Below, piece by piece: positions 1 to 6,935 of a stretch of DNA of 64,000 bases (positions are counted from its first letter, which is position 1; each line of letters starts with the position of its first letter). This stretch comes from Indibacter alkaliphilus LW1. Lineage in GTDB: Bacteria > Bacteroidota > Bacteroidia > Cytophagales > Cyclobacteriaceae. The stretch lies in contig NZ_ALWO02000052.1 of assembly GCF_000295935.2 (NCBI RefSeq), positions 496,001 through 560,000 on the forward strand, in the 5' to 3' direction. Position numbers and translations under genes: made by a program. The notes under the pieces were generated by a model that saw only the letters and a list, made by a program, of their open reading frames with translations, did no database searches and was not told the origin of the DNA.

Positions 1-762
1 CTCCTGATGGTGTACCTGATGTCATTTATGGCAGAGGTATTTAAAAAACAAAATCCAGAGCTTGCCGACCAGCCTAGTTGGTGGGAAGAGTTTAAGCTCA
101 ACTATATTGTGGGTAGGATGAAACCTGTTGGAAGTAAGGAGGAAAAAGATCTTCAACTCGATCACAGTTATGACGGAATAGTGGAATTGGATAACCATAT
201 GCCACCATGGCTTGCCAATGTGTTTTACATAACCATTGCTTTTGCTGTGGCTTACTTTACCTATTATTCTGTTTTGGGATTGGGAAAAACCCAGTTGGAA
301 GAATATGAGGAAGAATTGCGTATTGCAGCCATTCAAATCGAAGAGTATAAATCCAAAGCTGCAAGTTCAATTGATGAAACCAATGTGGTTTTTGATGCAA
401 CACGAGAAGCTCTCACATCAGGGAAAAACATCTATGATGCCAATTGTGCTGCCTGTCATGCTTCTGATGGAGGAGGTGGTGTAGGACCGAACCTAACGGA
501 TGAATACTGGATCCATGGAGGAAGTATTGAAGATATCTTCAAAATCGTCAAATATGGGGTAGTGGAAAAAGGTATGATACCTTGGCAGGATCAATTGAGT
601 CCCGAAGAAATGCAGCAGGTATCCAGTTATATCATGACGCTGACCAATACTACTCCAGCAAATCCTAAAGAGCCTCAGGGTGACAAATACGAGCCTGCTA
701 TAGAAGAGCCAATCGATGCTTTGACTGAAGAAGAATTGGGTGTAGAGGAAGCAGAGCAATAA
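1..762 (+). CDS. ccoP: cbb3-type cytochrome c oxidase subunit III (CcoP), 5' partial
   Basis: Membrane-anchored cytochrome c subunit of the high-affinity cbb3 terminal oxidase; it passes electrons to the catalytic CcoN subunit. The frame is open to base 1 and the first residues (LLMVYLM) look like the end of a membrane helix, so the true start lies left of the window. Counting from the Met codon at 7, a membrane helix spans about residues 69-91, one heme c site (NCAACH) covers residues 146-151, and a likely Met axial ligand lies in GMIPW near 190. The tail is acidic. Proteobacterial CcoP/FixP usually carries two hemes c; only one CxxCH is present here. ccoG follows after 57 bp. The family is secure; the missing N-terminus is inferred. 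Confidence 0.92.
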   Translation, partial: LLMVYLMSFMAEVFKKQNPELADQPSWWEEFKLNYIVGRMKPVGSKEEKDLQLDHSYDGIVELDNHMPPWLANVFYITIAFAVAYFTYYSVLGLGKTQLEEYEEELRIAAIQIEEYKSKAASSIDETNVVFDATREALTSGKNIYDANCAACHASDGGGGVGPNLTDEYWIHGGSIEDIFKIVKYGVVEKGMIPWQDQLSPEEMQQVSSYIMTLTNTTPANPKEPQGDKYEPAIEEPIDALTEEELGVEEAEQ

Positions 763-819
763 TTAAAATTTTGCAGAGTTTGGGAATCATTTCAGACTCT
801 GCATTTAAAATGCAATAGT

Positions 820-2238
820 ATGGCCGGTAAAAACTCAAATACATCGCCGCAGAATTTTAGGGATTCCTTAGGTACAGTCCAAGAAGACGGTAAACGAAAT
901 TGGATTTACCCTAAAAAAGTTAACGGTAAATTTTACAAGTGGAGGACCTACTTGTCTTGGGTCTTATTGGCTATACTGTTTATTGGGCCTTTTATTGAAG
1001 TCAATGGGCGACCGTATATGCTATTCAATATTTTCGAAAGAAAATTCATCATATTCGGAGCAGCTTTTTGGCCGCAGGATACCCATTTACTGATATTCCT
1101 ACTTTTGATCTTTTTTGTGTTTATCATTCTTTTCACAGCTGTTTTCGGGAGGGTGTTTTGTGGATGGGCATGTCCGCAAACCTTATTTATGGAAATGGTC
1201 TTCCGGAAAATTGAATACTGGATAGAAGGAGATGCCAATCAGCAGAGGAAGCTGAATTCCATGCAGTGGAATGGGGAGAAGGTGAGAAAAAAAGTCACTA
1301 AAATGTCCATTTTCGTTTTGATCTCACTGATAATTTCACATTTGGTAATGGCGTATTTGATTGGTGTTGATCAGGTTGTGGAAATTGTAAGTCAACCTCC
1401 CTCTGAGCATTTGGCTGGCTTTGTGGGCTTGATGGCCTTTACCGGAATCTTCCTGTTTGTATTCTCGTGGTTTAGAGAACAAGCTTGTATTGTCGTTTGC
1501 CCCTATGGCAGATTACAAGGTGTTTTGTTGGATGCCAATTCCATCAATGTGACCTACGACCACGTCAGAGGAGAGCCTAGAGCACCTATTCGGAAGAATA
1601 AAATTGAGAAAGAGCCCAAAGGGGATTGTGTGGATTGTACTTTATGTGTGCAGGTTTGTCCTACAGGAATTGATATCAGAAATGGAGTGCAGATGGAATG
1701 TGTCAACTGTACTGCTTGTATTGATGCCTGCGATGAGGTAATGCTGAAAGTGGATCGGCCCACAGGACTTATCCGCTATGCTTCAGATAATAGCGTGATG
1801 CAGCAAACTCAGAAGTTAATAACTCCTAGAGTCAAGCTTTATTCTTTTTTGTTACTGGTTTTGGTAGGTGCATTTGTAGCTTTATTGGCTACAAGAGATG
1901 ATTTGGCAGCCACGGTGACAAGGTTTAGGGGAATGACTTATCAGGCAAGAGATACGGGCGACATCAGTAACCTCTATGAGGTGACTTTTATCAATAAAAC
2001 ATTTGAAAAACAGGAGGTCAAGCTTGAGCCTGAGAACCCTGCTTACAGGTTAGAAGTTGTTGGAGATCAGAATTGGACATTGGAAGAACAGGCGAAATTT
2101 GAAGGACGGTTTTTCCTTGTCAAAGGAGCTGAGGAAATCACTGCTGTTCAGGAAAAAGTCACTTTACTTTTGACTCAGAATGGGAAAGTGATTGATAAAA
2201 TTGAGACTAATTTTATGGGGCCTTTAGCTCAGAAATAA
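820..2238 (+). CDS. ccoG: cbb3 oxidase accessory ferredoxin CcoG (FixG/RdxA family)
   Basis: Polyferredoxin membrane protein needed for cbb3 oxidase maturation; in characterised bacteria CcoG acts in copper reduction during assembly. 472 residues. Membrane helices lie near residues 43-60, 88-108, 165-185 and 205-220. Cys motifs typical of the family are CGWACPQT near residue 114, CIVVCPYGR near 225, and a double 4Fe-4S cluster domain with CVDCTLCVQVCP and CVNCTACIDACDE at about 270-305. A further helix near 345-365 leads to an Ig-like C-terminal periplasmic domain. It lies between ccoP and ccoH in the usual cco order. The ATG at 820 gives the family's typical soluble N-terminus. Confidence 0.95.
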   Translation: MAGKNSNTSPQNFRDSLGTVQEDGKRNWIYPKKVNGKFYKWRTYLSWVLLAILFIGPFIEVNGRPYMLFNIFERKFIIFGAAFWPQDTHLLIFLLLIFFVFIILFTAVFGRVFCGWACPQTLFMEMVFRKIEYWIEGDANQQRKLNSMQWNGEKVRKKVTKMSIFVLISLIISHLVMAYLIGVDQVVEIVSQPPSEHLAGFVGLMAFTGIFLFVFSWFREQACIVVCPYGRLQGVLLDANSINVTYDHVRGEPRAPIRKNKIEKEPKGDCVDCTLCVQVCPTGIDIRNGVQMECVNCTACIDACDEVMLKVDRPTGLIRYASDNSVMQQTQKLITPRVKLYSFLLLVLVGAFVALLATRDDLAATVTRFRGMTYQARDTGDISNLYEVTFINKTFEKQEVKLEPENPAYRLEVVGDQNWTLEEQAKFEGRFFLVKGAEEITAVQEKVTLLLTQNGKVIDKIETNFMGPLAQK

Positions 2239-2259
2239 CAAAACTTTAAATTAAAAAAT

Positions 2260-2685
2260 ATGGATTGGGGAAAAGGAATTGTTTTGACATTGGTAGCTTT
2301 TGCTACGATTATGATAAGTATGGTAGTCATCTGTGTAAAACAGGATGATATCCATTTGGTGACACAGGATTATTACGAACAGGAAATCAAATATCAGGAG
2401 CAGATTGACAGGATGATCAATGCTAGTGACCTTTCCTCAGATGCCTTGGTCTACAATGAATTTCAAAAATTGTTGACATTGAACCTCAATATTGGATCTA
2501 AGGGAACTCTCCATCTTTTTCGTCCGTCAGATGCCAGATTAGATCAGAAAATAGAATTTGATATTACTGATTTGCAGGCCAATGCTGTTGATGTAACAAG
2601 TCTCAAAGCTGGTTACTGGAGAGTTAAACTTACCTGGACTGAAGGAGGGAAGGATTATTATGTGGAGAAAAAAATAAATATTTAA
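2260..2685 (+). CDS. ccoH: FixH/CcoH family protein
   Basis: Small single-pass membrane protein required for assembly or stability of cbb3 oxidase. 141 residues: N-terminal membrane helix at about residues 6-26, then a periplasmic beta-rich domain ending in a GYWRVKLTWTEGGKDYYVEK segment typical of FixH. It starts 21 bp after ccoG and ends 3 bp before the next gene, so it is part of one cco transcription unit. The family call rests on position, size, topology and the C-terminal motif. Confidence 0.88.
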   Translation: MDWGKGIVLTLVAFATIMISMVVICVKQDDIHLVTQDYYEQEIKYQEQIDRMINASDLSSDALVYNEFQKLLTLNLNIGSKGTLHLFRPSDARLDQKIEFDITDLQANAVDVTSLKAGYWRVKLTWTEGGKDYYVEKKINI

Positions 2686-2688
2686 ACC

Positions 2689-3393
2689 ATGCTTTGGACT
2701 GCATTTTTATTAGGTTTTCTTGGTTCATTCCATTGTTTGGGAATGTGTGGCCCAATTGCCATGGCTGTCTCAAGCAAGGATAATTCCAAATATTTGGCCA
2801 ATAAAATGCTGTACAATTTTGGGCGGGCCATGACTTATACAGTATTGGGAGGAATGGTTGGCTTGCTCGGTTTTACTTTAGCTTTGGCAGGAATTCAACA
2901 ATGGCTTTCCATAGGGATGGGGGTATTGATTTTGATCATGGCATTTTTTTACAAAAGTTCTGAAAAATTGATTACCAAATCGGGGCTTTTTGGCCTGGTT
3001 TATCGTCTTAAATCCTCCTTAGGATACTTTCTCAAAAAAGGAGGGAGCAAGGCATTTTTTGCTTCCGGTGTTCTCAATGGATTGTTGCCCTGTGGTATGG
3101 TATATATTGCGCTGATTGCTTCCTTGGCCTTACAGGATCCCCTGCAGGGAGCAATCTATATGTTCTTTTTTGGGATAGGGACGATTCCCATGCTTTTGGC
3201 AGTAATGCTGTCAGGAAAAATGTTGTCCATCAACCTCAGAGTGAAGATCAATAAGATGCTGCCCTACTTTGCCATGTTCATCGGTATACTTTTCATTGTA
3301 AGAGGCCTGGGCTTGGGGATTCATTATGTCAGCCCTAAACTGCAGGTTTTTGATTATGGGGCCGAAAGTATTGAGATGACTATGTGTCAATAG
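2689..3393 (+). CDS. SafE/UreH-like transmembrane protein of the cco cluster
   Basis: Polytopic membrane protein of 234 residues with about six helices. The first carries GFLGSFHCLGMCGP, and a matching GVLNGLLPCGMVYIAL motif sits near residue 125. These paired motifs define the sulfite-exporter-like/UreH transmembrane family that regularly follows ccoH/ccoS in Bacteroidota and is often annotated TauE/SafE. Its substrate is not known; the conserved Cys residues and the cbb3 context suggest metal (copper) delivery or maturation, which is inference. The start codon is 3 bp after the ccoH stop, so the genes are probably translationally coupled. Confidence 0.85.
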   Translation: MLWTAFLLGFLGSFHCLGMCGPIAMAVSSKDNSKYLANKMLYNFGRAMTYTVLGGMVGLLGFTLALAGIQQWLSIGMGVLILIMAFFYKSSEKLITKSGLFGLVYRLKSSLGYFLKKGGSKAFFASGVLNGLLPCGMVYIALIASLALQDPLQGAIYMFFFGIGTIPMLLAVMLSGKMLSINLRVKINKMLPYFAMFIGILFIVRGLGLGIHYVSPKLQVFDYGAESIEMTMCQ

Positions 3394-3412
3394 AAAAAGC
3401 CCCTTGCGGGGC
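3394..3412 (-). terminator. Rho-independent terminator of hemN
   Basis: On the minus strand a GCCCC/GGGGC stem with a four-base loop is followed by five T residues. It lies 24 bp beyond the hemN stop codon and abuts the stop of the convergent gene. Confidence 0.8.
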
Positions 3413-3436
3413 CGTATTCAAAAAGGGTTATTTGGG

Positions 3437-4819
3437 TTAAATCGCTTTGCTGAATCCATACTGCATTTCTTCTTTGGCCTGCATCCTTTTATCGAAAGTC
3501 ATGCAAATGATCCTGATAAACGGGATTCCTTCTGCTTTAATTTTTATGCCTTTGCCATCATACTCCAATAACCCTTCTGCTTGAAACTGTCTAAGTTTTG
3601 AAAGATGTTTGGCTTCAAGCCCTTGATAGAATTCAGCGTTCCAATCTGCTTTATGGTTACAAATAAGTTTCAGTATCAGGTCTCTGGTTTGTAAATCTTC
3701 CTCAGACATGATGTGCCCTTTTTGGATAGCAATTCCAAAGTCATTGATCTGTGCTTTGTAAGACTCTATATTTTTGTCATTTTGTGCATAGGCATAATAG
3801 ACATCGGAGATTGAGCTATTGCCCAGTCCCAAAAGGATCTTGGAGGGAGATGTCGTGTAGCCCATGAAGTTTCTGTGAAGCCCTCTCTGGGTTTTGGCTT
3901 GATAGAGAGGGTCTTTTTCTAAGGAAAAGTGATCCATCCCTATTTCAAAATATCCCATTTCCGAAAGTATCTCTTTGCCTTTTTCATAGAAGCTTCTCTT
4001 TTGCTGTTCGTTTGGAAGAAATTCTTCAAAACTCCTTTGTGCTTTGAATACACTAGGCAAATGTGCGTAGCTATAGTAGGCTATCCTATCAGGCTTGAGC
4101 AGAGATACTTTTTCAAAAGTATCTGTAATAGTTTCCAGAGACTGGTGCGGCAATCCATATATCAAATCAAAATTAATAGAAGTATAGCCTATCTCTCTTG
4201 CTACTTCTGTGGCTTCTTTTACCCTTTCAAAAGGCTGGATTCTGTGAATGGTTTTTTGAACCAATGGATCAAAATCCTGTATGCCATAGGAAACTCTTCT
4301 GAATCCTAAATCATAAAGTGTTTGAAGGTGTTCTCTAGTGGTGTTGTTTGGGTGACCTTCAAAACTGAATTCCGCATTGTCCATGACCTGAGCATGCTTC
4401 AGAATAAATCCCAGCATTTCTTTGAGGGAATCTGCCGAAAAGAATGTTGGTGTTCCACCACCTAGGTGTATGCCAGCTAGTTTGGGGATGCCTTCAAATA
4501 TTTCCAGATACTTTTTCCATTCCAAAATAATGGATTCAATGTATGGGGTTTCTACTTTATGGTTTTTGGTAATCCTTTTATTGCAACCACAATAGGTACA
4601 AAGGCTTTCACAATAAGGCAAGTGAATATAGAGTGTAACGCCTTCCTTTTCTCCAAAGTCATCAAAAGCTTGCTTGACAAATGAAGTCCAATTTTGTTGT
4701 TTCAGGTCATTTGCCCAAAGAGGAACTGTAGGGTATGAGGTATACCTTGGAGCAGGGATATTGTATTTTTCTATGAGAGAAGCCTTTGAGTTTTGCATGC
4801 CATTTGAATTTAAACTCAA
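3437..4819 (-). CDS. hemN: Oxygen-independent coproporphyrinogen III oxidase
   Basis: Radical SAM enzyme that decarboxylates coproporphyrinogen III to protoporphyrinogen IX without oxygen, in the cytoplasm. 460 residues. The HemN-type N-terminus RYTSYPTVPLW is present. The radical SAM motif CESLCTYCGC (CxxxCxxC plus the extra Cys typical of true HemN) lies near residues 70-80, and the SAM-binding HLGGGTPTFF near 120. Length and the CGC motif favour HemN over the shorter heme chaperone HemW. It converges on the cco genes, which fits a shared low-oxygen role. The ATG at 4819 is used here; an in-frame ATG seven codons downstream (4798) is also possible. Confidence 0.93.
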   Translation of the reverse strand: MSLNSNGMQNSKASLIEKYNIPAPRYTSYPTVPLWANDLKQQNWTSFVKQAFDDFGEKEGVTLYIHLPYCESLCTYCGCNKRITKNHKVETPYIESIILEWKKYLEIFEGIPKLAGIHLGGGTPTFFSADSLKEMLGFILKHAQVMDNAEFSFEGHPNNTTREHLQTLYDLGFRRVSYGIQDFDPLVQKTIHRIQPFERVKEATEVAREIGYTSINFDLIYGLPHQSLETITDTFEKVSLLKPDRIAYYSYAHLPSVFKAQRSFEEFLPNEQQKRSFYEKGKEILSEMGYFEIGMDHFSLEKDPLYQAKTQRGLHRNFMGYTTSPSKILLGLGNSSISDVYYAYAQNDKNIESYKAQINDFGIAIQKGHIMSEEDLQTRDLILKLICNHKADWNAEFYQGLEAKHLSKLRQFQAEGLLEYDGKGIKIKAEGIPFIRIICMTFDKRMQAKEEMQYGFSKAI

Positions 4820-4868
4820 ATTTCAGAAGGATTTGGATCAAAAAATATGATGGCAATCTGATCAAAAA

Positions 4869-4882
4869 CTGATAAAAATCAG
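4869..4882. promoter_or_regulatory. CRP/FNR-type dyad upstream of hemN
   Basis: CTGAT-AAAA-ATCAG is a perfect 14-bp dyad with the five-base half-sites and 4-bp spacer of the CRP/FNR superfamily (FNR consensus TTGAT-N4-ATCAA). It differs from the FNR consensus only at the outermost base of each half. Its centre is about 56 bp upstream of the hemN ATG. Anaerobic control of hemN by FNR-type regulators is well established in other bacteria; binding here is inferred. Confidence 0.5.
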
Positions 4883-4936
4883 GTTTCAGAAATGAAATGT
4901 GAAAGATTTGAGAAATAAGATCCGAGCAAAGATGTC

Positions 4937-4964
4937 AAAAAAAAGGCCTGCAAATTTGCAAGTC
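4937..4964 (-). terminator. Probable terminator at the end of the tRNA/GIY-YIG block
   Basis: On the minus strand GACTTGC-AAATTT-GCAGGCC (imperfect stem) is followed by eight T residues. It lies downstream of the last tRNA-like remnant. It resembles, but is not identical to, the two terminators inside the repeat units. Confidence 0.5.
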
Positions 4965-5000
4965 TTAAATTTATTGTGGTTGATAATGCCTGCCTGCTGT

Positions 5001-5040
5001 TAGGTAGGGAGTCGAACTGATAGTCTGTCCGGCTGGGCCT
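5001..5040 (-). other. Additional tRNA T-arm-like fragment
   Basis: On the minus strand this stretch contains TATCAGTTCGACTCCCTACC, which resembles a tRNA T-arm and acceptor end, preceded by CCAGCCGGACAGAC. It directly adjoins the last tRNA remnant. It is too short and unpaired to be a gene; it is probably scar sequence from earlier insertion or deletion at this tRNA site. Confidence 0.35.
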
Positions 5041-5100
5041 GGAGTCGAACCGATGACCATCCCGACCTTTGTCGGGACGCTCTAGCCAGCTGAGTTGATC
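5041..5100 (-). pseudogene. tRNA-like remnant A, downstream of GIY-YIG copy 2
   Basis: The minus strand carries the tRNA D-arm (ACTCAGCTGGCTAGAGC), then a hairpin TCCCGAC-AAAG-GTCGGGA in place of a normal anticodon arm, then the 5' T-stem and T-loop (ATCGGTTCGACTCC). The 5' acceptor strand is replaced by the end of the nuclease gene, and the 3' acceptor is lost after TTCGACTCC. It cannot form a functional tRNA cloverleaf. Confidence 0.75.
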
Positions 5101-5333
5101 AGAAACTCAATATACTTTCGTGATTTTTTATTCTTTATTTCCAACTCTCTTTTTCTTGCGGAACTTTTATCAGGTTGTATTTCGGTATATTTAATCACCC
5201 AAAAAGGGGCTCCTGATTTAGTTGAGGGAGTTGCTCCACAATTATGATGTCTTAGTCTAGCTTGAATGTCATTTGTTGACCCAATATAGTATTTACTTGT
5301 TTTGGAGGAATATAGAATGTAAACAGTATACAT
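5082..5333 (-). CDS. Small GIY-YIG nuclease-domain protein, copy 2
   Basis: 83 residues, a stand-alone GIY-YIG endonuclease domain. Visible motifs are VYILYS and KYYIGST (the GIY-YIG pair), the Arg-containing ARLRHHN helix, and the C-terminal KRELEIKNKKSRKYIEFLI segment with the catalytic-type Glu. It is therefore a potentially active Mg-dependent nuclease; target and role are unknown. The last codons (LINSAG and the TAG stop) are read from tRNA D-arm sequence. It begins 10 bp after the terminator of the preceding unit. It differs from copy 1 by one residue (Trp instead of Leu at position 45). Similar solo domains are common in Bacteroidota. Confidence 0.85.
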   Translation of the reverse strand: MYTVYILYSSKTSKYYIGSTNDIQARLRHHNCGATPSTKSGAPFWVIKYTEIQPDKSSARKRELEIKNKKSRKYIEFLINSAG

Positions 5334-5343
5334 ATCTAAAATT

Positions 5344-5371
5344 AAAAAAGGTTTGCAATTATTTGCAAACC
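5344..5371 (-). terminator. Terminator inside repeat unit A
   Basis: On the minus strand GGTTTGCAA-ATAA-TTGCAAACC is followed by TTTTTT. It is identical to the hairpin behind the functional tRNA-Ala and sits between a tRNA-like remnant and the GIY-YIG gene. Confidence 0.85.
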
Positions 5372-5372
5372 T

Positions 5373-5446
5373 TGGTGAAGGATAACGGAGTCGAACCGAT
5401 GACCATCCCGACCTTTGTCGGGACGCTCTAGCCAGCTGAGTTGATC
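5373..5446 (-). pseudogene. tRNA-like remnant B between the two GIY-YIG copies
   Basis: From the D-arm to the CCA end this is tRNA-Ala-like (D-arm GCTGGCTAGAGC, T-arm ATCGG-TTCGACT-CCGTT, acceptor ATCCTTC, ACCA). The anticodon arm is the hairpin TCCCGAC-AAAG-GTCGGGA, and the 5' acceptor strand is nuclease coding sequence (CTGATCA instead of GGGGGAT). The cloverleaf is broken. It keeps the same T-stem mismatch as the functional tRNA, so the two share a recent common source or have been converted by recombination. Confidence 0.8.
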
Positions 5447-5679
5447 AGAAATTCAATATACTTTCGTGATTTTTTATTCTTTATTTCCAACTCTCTTTTT
5501 CTTGCGGAACTTTTATCAGGTTGTATTTCGGTATATTTAATCACCAAAAAAGGGGCTCCTGATTTAGTTGAGGGAGTTGCTCCACAATTATGATGTCTTA
5601 GTCTAGCTTGAATGTCATTTGTTGACCCAATATAGTATTTACTTGTTTTGGAGGAATATAGAATGTAAACAGTATACAT
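5428..5679 (-). CDS. Small GIY-YIG nuclease-domain protein, copy 1
   Basis: 83-residue twin of the gene at 5082-5333, with the same GIY-YIG motifs (VYILYS, KYYIGST), the Arg helix ARLRHHN and the KREL Glu. It is the copy directly behind the functional tRNA-Ala: the ATG lies 10 bp after that tRNA's terminator T-run. Leu replaces Trp at residue 45. The stop codon TAG lies within the D-loop sequence of the next tRNA-like remnant. No separate promoter is obvious, so expression may depend on read-through from the tRNA or on a weak promoter in the AT-rich spacer; this is inference. Confidence 0.85.
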   Translation of the reverse strand: MYTVYILYSSKTSKYYIGSTNDIQARLRHHNCGATPSTKSGAPFLVIKYTEIQPDKSSARKRELEIKNKKSRKYIEFLINSAG

Positions 5680-5689
5680 ATCTAAAATT

Positions 5690-5717
5690 AAAAAAGGTTT
5701 GCAATTATTTGCAAACC
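5690..5717 (-). terminator. Terminator of tRNA-Ala(GGC)
   Basis: On the minus strand a perfect nine-pair stem GGTTTGCAA/TTGCAAACC with an ATAA loop and six T residues. It starts immediately after the encoded CCA end of the tRNA. Confidence 0.88.
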
Positions 5718-5718
5718 T

Positions 5719-5795
<77 letters not shown>

Positions 5796-5841
5796 GGTAT
5801 TACATTTTAGTGGAGCCTATCTCCAACACTATTTATATTTT

Positions 5842-5908
5842 GGAGGAGTCGAACCGTTGACCATCCCGACCTGTGTCGGGACGCTCTAGCCAGCTGAGCT
5901 AATCCCCC
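5842..5908 (-). pseudogene. Degenerate tRNA-Ala copy C upstream of tRNA-Ala
   Basis: The first 27 nt match the 5' half of the functional tRNA-Ala (acceptor GGGGGAT, D-arm). The anticodon arm is replaced by CCCGAC-ACAG-GTCGGG, and the T-stem/acceptor 3' side is shortened (TTCGACTCCTCC, as if seven bases between short CC repeats were lost). It can form neither a normal anticodon loop nor a T-stem, so it is a pseudo-tRNA. Unlike remnants A and B it retains the 5' acceptor and has no adjoining nuclease gene. Confidence 0.75.
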
Positions 5909-5957
5909 TTTGGGTCTGCAAATATAGAAAGGGATTCTAATTGGACAAATCTTTTTT

Positions 5958-6578
5958 TCAATCTGCAGAATAATTTACCCGAGTGAGTATACTTCTTCCT
6001 AATGTGACTTCATCTGTGTATTCCAATTCTCCGCCCACAGGAATACCTCTGGCAATGGTGCTGACCTTCACACCAAGATCTTTCAATTGCCTGGTAATGT
6101 AAAATGCCGTAGTGTCACCTTCCATTGTGGCAGGTAAAGCCAAAATGACTTCTTGGACTTTTTCATCGTCTGGGGCAATTCTGACCCTTTCAAAAAGTGA
6201 TTCTATCTTTAATTCATCCGGTCCTATACCTTGCATGGGCGAAATCACCCCTCCCAATACATGATAAAGACCTTGATACTGGGAAGTGTTTTCTATGGCA
6301 AGAACATCAGGAATATCCTCTACTACGCAAATGATTGATTTGTCTCTTTTTAGCCCTTTACATATCGAACAGACAGTTTCGTCTGATACGTTGTGGCATT
6401 TACTGCAGTATTTGATATCCTTTCTCAAAGCCAGAAGTGCCTGGCTTAGGTCTTCAGTCACATTTTCTTTTTGCTTGAGAAGATGCAATACCAATCTTAA
6501 TGCGGTTTTTTTACCTATACCAGGTAGTCTGCTGATTTCATTGACAGCATCTTCTATAAGTTTGGAAGGGAAGTTCAC
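5958..6578 (-). CDS. recR: Recombination mediator protein RecR
   Basis: With RecO and RecF, RecR loads RecA at single-stranded gaps during recombinational repair. 206 residues, the standard family length. A helix-hairpin-helix ([14 protein letters not shown]) lies at about 16-30, a C4 zinc finger ([16 protein letters not shown]) at about 58-73, a Toprim domain starts at [10 protein letters not shown] near 82, and the C-terminal [13 protein letters not shown] end is typical. It lies 11 bp behind clpS on the same strand and is probably co-transcribed. Confidence 0.96.
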   Translation of the reverse strand: MNFPSKLIEDAVNEISRLPGIGKKTALRLVLHLLKQKENVTEDLSQALLALRKDIKYCSKCHNVSDETVCSICKGLKRDKSIICVVEDIPDVLAIENTSQYQGLYHVLGGVISPMQGIGPDELKIESLFERVRIAPDDEKVQEVILALPATMEGDTTAFYITRQLKDLGVKVSTIARGIPVGGELEYTDEVTLGRSILTRVNYSAD

Positions 6579-6589
6579 AGAAAACGGGA

Positions 6590-6883
6590 TTATACGATAG
6601 CAGCCTGAATTCCTGCGTCAAGGATGGCCTCACACATAGGTTTAAGTTTGTTTCTGCTTCCTTTTTTGACGGTGCATTTACCCTTATAGTGAATGATCAA
6701 TGTACATTGTTCAGCCTGTTCAGGAGAATGATGACAGACTTTAATCAGGATTTTTGAGACATGGTCAAATGTGTTGATATCATCGTTGAATACGACCAGT
6801 TCACACTCATCAGTATCTATCAACTCTTCCAACAACACTTCGGCCTCTTCTACTGCGGGGTAAGCTTGTGTATGGTGATTCAT
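6590..6883 (-). CDS. clpS: ATP-dependent Clp protease adaptor ClpS
   Basis: N-end-rule adaptor that binds N-degron substrates and delivers them to the ClpA/ClpC-ClpP protease. 97 residues. The ClpS core runs from [16 protein letters not shown] (residues about 26-43; NDD and the following Thr belong to the N-degron pocket) to the C-terminal helix. It is first in a clpS-recR unit. A Bacteroidota -7 element lies only 4 bp upstream of the ATG (6888-6895), so the mRNA may have almost no leader. No other Met is available in the N-terminal region. Confidence 0.93.
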   Translation of the reverse strand: MNHHTQAYPAVEEAEVLLEELIDTDECELVVFNDDINTFDHVSKILIKVCHHSPEQAEQCTLIIHYKGKCTVKKGSRNKLKPMCEAILDAGIQAAIV

Positions 6884-6887
6884 TTTG

Positions 6888-6895
6888 CAAATTTA
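6888..6895 (-). promoter_or_regulatory. Candidate -7 element for clpS
   Basis: The minus strand reads TAAATTTG, a full match to the Bacteroidota -7 consensus TAnnTTTG. With a 19-nt spacer the -33 position reads TTCG (6915-6918), one mismatch from TTTG. Initiation a few bases downstream would fall at or next to the clpS ATG. Confidence 0.45.
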
Positions 6896-6935
6896 ATTAA
6901 TATTGACAATTTAGCGAATTGTTCCATAGCTCCTT

